A program made the translations under genes and the position numbers. Under the pieces are notes generated by a model, which had not been told where the DNA came from, did not search any database, and saw only the letters and a list, made by a program, of their open reading frames with translations. From Jejudonia soesokkakensis (GTDB lineage Bacteria; Bacteroidota; Bacteroidia; Flavobacteriales; Flavobacteriaceae): a stretch of 64,000 nucleotides of DNA. Where the stretch lies: contig NZ_JBHTBN010000001.1 of assembly GCF_042664795.1 (NCBI RefSeq), positions 806,001-870,000 of the forward strand, written 5' to 3'. Shown piece after piece: positions 60,271 to 64,000 of the stretch; positions within the stretch are counted from its first letter, which is position 1, and each line of letters opens with the position of its first letter.

Positions 60271-60332
60271 TGATTGTGCTTCTCTTGGTTGAAATTATGA
60301 TTTGGTCATATGACGCAAAGTGACTTTGGTTG

Positions 60333-61103
60333 TTACACTCTAATAGTAAAATGTTGTTTTGGCTGTGTCTTTCTGAAAGTTACGATTCCCCATTGAAAGG
60401 TATCAATACTTACGGTAACTTGTGGGTGGTTGCTTATTTGCTGCCAAGCTTCGGTCATGGGTCTGCTCCAATAAATATCATCAAATATAACAATACTGTC
60501 TTCTGAAACGTTTGGCAGCAACGTTTCAAAATATGCAAGTGTTTTTTCTTTGTTATGATTTCCGTCTATAAAGACAAGTTGGTAGTTTTCTTCTTTTATT
60601 TCAGAAAAGAAGGTTTCAAACCTGCTGTTGTTTAGCTGAATATTTGTAAGCTGAAAGCTTTGAAATAATTCCTTCGCTTTTCTCGCAGTATTTGGGCAGC
60701 CTTCTACCGTTACAATGTTCGCATCTGGATTTCCAAGGGACAAAGCCGCTGTTGCAAGACCTAATGACGTTCCTAGTTCCAAGATCTTTTCCGAAGAAAA
60801 ATACTGCGTCAGTCTAAAAAGTAATCGTTGTCTTTTCTGGCTCATCCCAGCATATCTGGCAATATCACTGACTTTTCTTGTATTGCTTTTAAAAACTCTG
60901 GAACCTTGTCCAAAGTCAGTTACTTCGATGACTGAAGTGTCTTTTTTTAACAGATTTCTATATTGCTTTAATCGTTTGTAGGCAGGATATTGAGTCTTGT
61001 CGTAAAAGCATTTAGTGACTACATCATAGACAAAAGGAGAGTGGACTCCGTGCGCGTTGGTGCTGCGGAAGAGGAATTTTAGGTAGGACTTGAGTTGGTG
61101 CAT
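60333..61103 (-). CDS. SAM-dependent methyltransferase (O-methyltransferase-like)
   Basis: 256 residues. Helical N-terminus of about 100 residues (FRSTNAHGVHSPFVYDVV), then Rossmann methyltransferase: ILELGTSLGLATAALSLG (SAM loop, near 109), VTVEGCPN, LVFIDGNHNKEKT near 168 and IVIFDDIYWSRPM. The GNHNKE block and D-x-N patterns resemble class I O-methyltransferases. Substrate unknown. A 7-bp array begins 5 bp upstream of its start. Confidence 0.88.
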   Translation of the reverse strand: MHQLKSYLKFLFRSTNAHGVHSPFVYDVVTKCFYDKTQYPAYKRLKQYRNLLKKDTSVIEVTDFGQGSRVFKSNTRKVSDIARYAGMSQKRQRLLFRLTQYFSSEKILELGTSLGLATAALSLGNPDANIVTVEGCPNTARKAKELFQSFQLTNIQLNNSRFETFFSEIKEENYQLVFIDGNHNKEKTLAYFETLLPNVSEDSIVIFDDIYWSRPMTEAWQQISNHPQVTVSIDTFQWGIVTFRKTQPKQHFTIRV

Positions 61104-61107
61104 TTTT

Positions 61108-61205
61108 TGTTGACGGTTTTCAGTTCTCAGTTCTCAGTTGTCAGTTGTCTGTTGTTGGTTTCCAGTTGTCGGTTGTCTGTTGTCGGTTTCCAGTTGGCGG
61201 TTGTT
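61108..61205. repeat. 7-bp tandem array, mixed units NGTTNNC
   Basis: 14 units in phase: TGTTGAC, GGTTTTC, two AGTTCTC, two AGTTGTC, TGTTGTT, GGTTTCC, AGTTGTC, GGTTGTC, TGTTGTC, GGTTTCC, AGTTGGC, GGTTGTT. Diverged, so it is the oldest-looking array. It directly precedes the methyltransferase start. Confidence 0.93.
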
Positions 61206-61237
61206 TTTGCACCCCTAATGAGCTACGCTCGGTATCT

Positions 61238-61408
61238 TCAAATAAGTCTTACTTATTTTCGATAATCCTCAAGGGAACAACTTGTTTAGTAATATTAAAA
61301 ATAGATAGCATATATTTATATAAAATGGTAAAATAAAGTTTAAAAAAAGTAGCTTATTTTCTATTAATTTCATTTTAATTGTCCCCTTGAGGGGACTTTA
61401 GGGGTGTC
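61238..61408. repeat. Long repeat, copy A (about 171 bp) ending in hairpin TCCCCTTGAGGGGA
   Basis: Begins TCAAATAAG, passes TAATCCTCAAGGGAACAACTTG and AAAATGGTAA, and ends GTCCCCTTGAGGGGAC (61381-61396), TTT, AGGGGTGTC (61400-61408). Copy B at 62088-62255 has the same blocks in order; copy C at 61890-61935 has only the first part. Its 3' end forms the C-terminus of the DUF559 gene. Confidence 0.85.
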
Positions 61409-61780
61409 TTTTTTTTTTGCTAATAAATTGGATATGGTTTCTTCTAGTACTAATGATACACTAAACATATTTTTCTTGATTTCTGAGTCTGAAAATCTTA
61501 CAAAAGAAACTCCGTACTTTTCTATTGCCTGTTGTCTTTCAGAATCCTCTGTAAATCGGTATTCATGAGTTACGCCGTCTATTTCAATTACCAGTTTTAT
61601 TTCATGACAATAAAAATCTACAATATATTCCAGCATTGGAACTTGTCTATGAAACTGAACTCCAAGAGCTCTTTGTTTTATAGCCTTCCACAAAATGATT
61701 TCGGATAGCGTGCTGTTTTTTCTTAATTGTCTAGCGAGAGGTTTTAATTTTGAGTTATATGGGATGATTGGGTTTTTCAA
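61370..61780 (-). CDS. DUF559 (Vsr-like) endonuclease-domain protein with repeat-encoded tail
   Basis: 136 residues. DUF559 core: LARQLRKNSTLSEIILWKAIKQRALGVQFHRQVPMLEYIVDFYCHEIKLVIEIDGVTHE with Asp in IVDFY and Glu-x-Asp in IEIDG, the PD-(D/E)xK-type active site. The last 12 residues DTPKVPSRGQLK are encoded by the hairpin repeat TCCCCTTGAGGGGA itself. Inverted copies of that hairpin stand on both sides (61381-61408 and 61830-61875). It may be a mobile element nuclease. No methyltransferase is next to it. Confidence 0.88.
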   Translation of the reverse strand: MKNPIIPYNSKLKPLARQLRKNSTLSEIILWKAIKQRALGVQFHRQVPMLEYIVDFYCHEIKLVIEIDGVTHEYRFTEDSERQQAIEKYGVSFVRFSDSEIKKNMFSVSLVLEETISNLLAKKKDTPKVPSRGQLK

Positions 61781-61880
61781 ATATTATTATTATTTGCAGC
61801 TTTAAAGATATTGAATTTTTTAGTGCAATGACACCCCTAAAAACCTGACTATCGTCAGGGTCCCCTCAAGGGGACATTTT
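61370..61880. mobile_element. Candidate mobile cassette: DUF559 nuclease gene between inverted hairpin repeats
   Basis: Left end GTCCCCTTGAGGGGAC + TTT + AGGGGTGTC (61381-61408); right end, read in reverse, has the same two blocks with an additional hairpin CCTGAC-TATC-GTCAGG (61844-61859) inserted between them. The nuclease gene fills the space. Solo and gene-free versions lie at 43463-43550 and 62229-62255. Mobility is inferred. Confidence 0.6.
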
Positions 61881-62273
61881 ATGTAGTTTTTCAAATAAGC
61901 AATATTTATTTTTGATAATCTCATGGGGACAATTAAAAGAGTTCCCCCTTTGAAGGGGGAAACTGTCGAAGACAGTCGGGGGATGTTTTAGAAATTTTAC
62001 AACTTCATTAAAAACACCGCTTATAATGATGCCTCCCTCTCGCTACGCTCGTCGGAGGCAAGTCAAGGAGTCATTTTATACAGTTTTTCAAATAAGCAAT
62101 ACTTATTATCAATAACCTTCTAGGGCACAACTTGTTCAGTACTTTTAAAACACATAACATTCTTTGAAAATGGTAATAGGAAGTTTAAAAAAAGGAAAGT
62201 TTTATTTTCTCTTAATTTAATTTTGATTGTCCCCTTGAGGGGACTTTAGGGGTGTTTTATAAAGTTTAAAATG
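61781..62273. repeat. Repeat-rich gap with nested hairpins (right flank, copies C and B); no gene
   Basis: 493 bp between DUF559 and ABC-F without a gene. Right end of the DUF559 cassette (61830-61875); copy C of the long repeat (61890-61935); hairpin TTCCCCCTTTGAAGGGGGAA (61942-61961) joined to ACTGTC-GAA-GACAGT (61962-61976) and CGGGGGATGTTTTA; palindrome GCCTCC...GGAGGC at about 62034-62058; copy B (62088-62255) ending GTCCCCTTGAGGGGAC...AGGGGTGT, 18 bp before the ABC-F stop. Confidence 0.85.
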
Positions 62274-64000
62274 TTATTGCATTTTTGAAGATAGTTCAAA
62301 CCAGCGCTCGGTTTTTTGTTCGATGGTATCTATGATCTCCTGAAGTTTTTTAGATTGTTTGTCAATTTCTTCTCCATCCCAATTTTCAGTAGCGAACTTA
62401 TTTTGTAGTTGCTCTCTGTCTTTTTCTAAGTTGGCGATCTGTTTTTCTAATTTACTAAATTCTTTTTGCTCATTATAGCTTAATTGTGGTTTGCTCGCAT
62501 CCTTTTTCCAGTCATTCTTAGGTTTGCTTTCTGTCTTCGTTTCCTGAACTTCTTTTACAGCACTGTCTTCGTACACTCTGTAATCTGAATAATTTCCTGG
62601 AAAATCCTGAATAACCCCTTTTCCTTTGAATACAAATAAATGATCCACGATCTTATCCATAAAATAGCGGTCGTGAGAAACTACGATCAAACAACCCGGG
62701 AAATCCAGTAAAAAGCTTTCCAATACATTGAGGGTGACAATATCCAGATCATTGGTAGGCTCATCCAGAATTAAAAAGTTGGGATTTTTAATAAGGACGG
62801 TGCAGAGGTATAACCTCTTTCGCTCGCCACCACTTAATTTTTCTACAAAATCATATTGTTTTTTTCTATCAAATAAAAAGCGTTCCAATAACTGTTGGGC
62901 TGAGATCTGTCTGCCTTTTTTTAACGGAATATAATCACCAAATTCCCTTACTACATCAATAACTTTCTGTCCTTCTTTAATTTTTATTCCTTTCTGAGTG
63001 TAATATCCGAACTTAACGGTTTCTCCAATCACTACTTTTCCGGTGTCGGGAAGTATGCTTCCAGTGATCATATTGAGGAAGGTAGATTTTCCAGTTCCGT
63101 TTTTACCAATAATACCTACCCGTTCTCCTTTAATGAAGTTGTAATCAAACTTGTTGAAGAGCTCTTTATCATCGTAGCATTTTGACACATTATGTAGTTC
63201 GATTACTTTGGTGCCTAGACGTTCCATATTGAGTTCTAATTGCATCTCATGGTCATTTCGTCGTTGGTGTGCCCGTGCTTTGATGTCGCTAAAATCATCG
63301 ATACGCGACTTGCTTTTTGTCGTACGGGCTTTGGGTTGGCGTCGCATCCAGTCCAATTCTTTTTTATAAAGTTGCTTTGCTTTGGCGGTTTCGGTAGACT
63401 CGGCGTCAATGCGGGCGTCTCTTTTTTCCAGATAATAGCTGTAATTTCCTTTGTAACTGTATAAATTTCCTTCATCCAATTCTACAATTTCGTTGCAGAC
63501 ACGCTCCAAGAAATAGCGGTCGTGAGTGACCATAAACAAGGTAAAGTTTTCTTTGGCAAAGAGTTCTTCCAGCCACTCGATCATTTCAAGATCTAGGTGG
63601 TTAGTAGGTTCATCCATCACCAATAGGTCTGGTTGCGTTAATAGTGCATTGGCTAAGGCCAGTCTTTTTTTCTGTCCGCCACTTAGAGTTTTCACTTTAT
63701 GGTCTAAGTTTTCTAGCTTCAGTTGGAAAAGGATCTGCTTGTAGCGGGTTTCAAAATCCCAGGCATTATGGGCATCCATTTGATCGAATGCCCTTTGATA
63801 GCTTTCGGTTTCTTCTGGATGTAGTATTGCCTTTTCATAATTTGAAATCACTTTTAATATCGGATTGTCCCCTGTAAAGATGGTTTCTTCGACGGTTAAT
63901 TCTGGGTTGAGGTTGGGTTCCTGAGAGAGGAAGGCGACTTTTAAATTCTTCCTGAACACTACGTCACCTTCATCCGGAGCATCCTCTCCAGAAAGAATAT
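62274..64000 (-). CDS. ABC-F family ATPase (Uup-like), N-terminus outside the window
   Basis: 575 residues visible; the frame runs off the right edge. First ABC domain: LSGGQKKRLALANALL and LLVMDEPTNHLDLEMIEWL (its Walker A lies beyond the edge). Linker with TKSKSRIDDFSDIKARAHQR. Second ABC domain: GIIGKNGTGKSTFLNM, LSGGERKRLYLCTVLI, FLILDEPTNDLDIVTLNVL. C-terminal coiled coil (about last 70 residues: QLSYNEQKEFSKLEKQIANLEKD). No membrane domain; ABC-F proteins act at the ribosome or, for Uup, on DNA and branch migration. Most like Uup. Confidence 0.93.
   Translation of the reverse strand, partial: ILSGEDAPDEGDVVFRKNLKVAFLSQEPNLNPELTVEETIFTGDNPILKVISNYEKAILHPEETESYQRAFDQMDAHNAWDFETRYKQILFQLKLENLDHKVKTLSGGQKKRLALANALLTQPDLLVMDEPTNHLDLEMIEWLEELFAKENFTLFMVTHDRYFLERVCNEIVELDEGNLYSYKGNYSYYLEKRDARIDAESTETAKAKQLYKKELDWMRRQPKARTTKSKSRIDDFSDIKARAHQRRNDHEMQLELNMERLGTKVIELHNVSKCYDDKELFNKFDYNFIKGERVGIIGKNGTGKSTFLNMITGSILPDTGKVVIGETVKFGYYTQKGIKIKEGQKVIDVVREFGDYIPLKKGRQISAQQLLERFLFDRKKQYDFVEKLSGGERKRLYLCTVLIKNPNFLILDEPTNDLDIVTLNVLESFLLDFPGCLIVVSHDRYFMDKIVDHLFVFKGKGVIQDFPGNYSDYRVYEDSAVKEVQETKTESKPKNDWKKDASKPQLSYNEQKEFSKLEKQIANLEKDREQLQNKFATENWDGEEIDKQSKKLQEIIDTIEQKTERWFELSSKMQ

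Overview
The window is a 64 kb piece of a Bacteroidota chromosome, most likely a marine Flavobacteriaceae species. The evidence is AT-rich DNA, the flavobacterial gliding genes gldB and gldC, a division/cell-wall (dcw) cluster with a long-tailed FtsZ, a SecA of 1118 residues, and repeated promoter elements of the Bacteroidota type TAnnTTTG. All assignments come from reading the sequence; no database search was possible.

Layout. 1-1414: end of an unknown gene and an outer-membrane barrel protein. 1415-1762: terminator, a 7-bp tandem array and an assembly gap of 99 N running up to dnaG. 1763-8457: dnaG, an odd response regulator, nadE, gldB-gldC-unknown, yihA and a hydrolase. 8645-24510: the dcw operon mraZ-rsmH-ftsL-ftsI-murE-mraY-murD-ftsW-murG-murC-ftsQ-ftsA-ftsZ, starting at MraZ boxes and ending at a terminator. 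24553-25150: yqeY-like gene and tRNA-Arg(TCG). 25200-29727: a persulfide/sulfur locus (two YeeE/YedE halves, CstB-like persulfide dioxygenase-rhodanese, TauE, Crp/Fnr regulator, HAD phosphatase). 29940-37864: two convergent gene pairs, which I regard as the most unusual system here. 37952-39531: small membrane protein, AraC regulator, small basic protein. 39608-46752: trp operon trpEGDCFBA with a Trp-rich leader peptide and attenuator. 46787-54393: MarR-YceI, thiol-redox lipoproteins, rhodaneses, an ECF sigma operon. 54474-64000: secA, DUF2795, cobalamin adenosyltransferase, ABC ATPase, methyltransferase, DUF559 nuclease, ABC-F ATPase (cut by the window edge), with many repeats.

The candidate new system is at 29940-37864. 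It has a secreted class A beta-lactamase-like serine hydrolase paired with a nucleotide-translocase-like membrane protein carrying a HEAT-repeat tail, facing a second exported serine hydrolase paired with a secreted dikinase. The dikinase has a phospho-histidine domain followed by an ATP-grasp domain, the order found in plant glucan water dikinases. A nucleotide carrier next to an exported ATP-dependent enzyme suggests periplasmic phosphorylation of a wall or glycan substrate.

The second theme is repeats. Two small nuclease genes (GIY-YIG inside the trp operon, DUF559 near 61.5 kb) are each bracketed by inverted hairpin repeats with solo copies elsewhere in the window, an arrangement like REP/RAYT elements but with nuclease genes. 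Separately, five 7-bp tandem arrays share one consensus, NGTWNNC, although their units differ.

The third theme is regulation that can be read directly: MraZ boxes, two Crp/Fnr-type palindromes each exactly 33 bp from a -7 element, a MarR operator over its own promoter, a trp attenuator, and an ATT start codon for murG.
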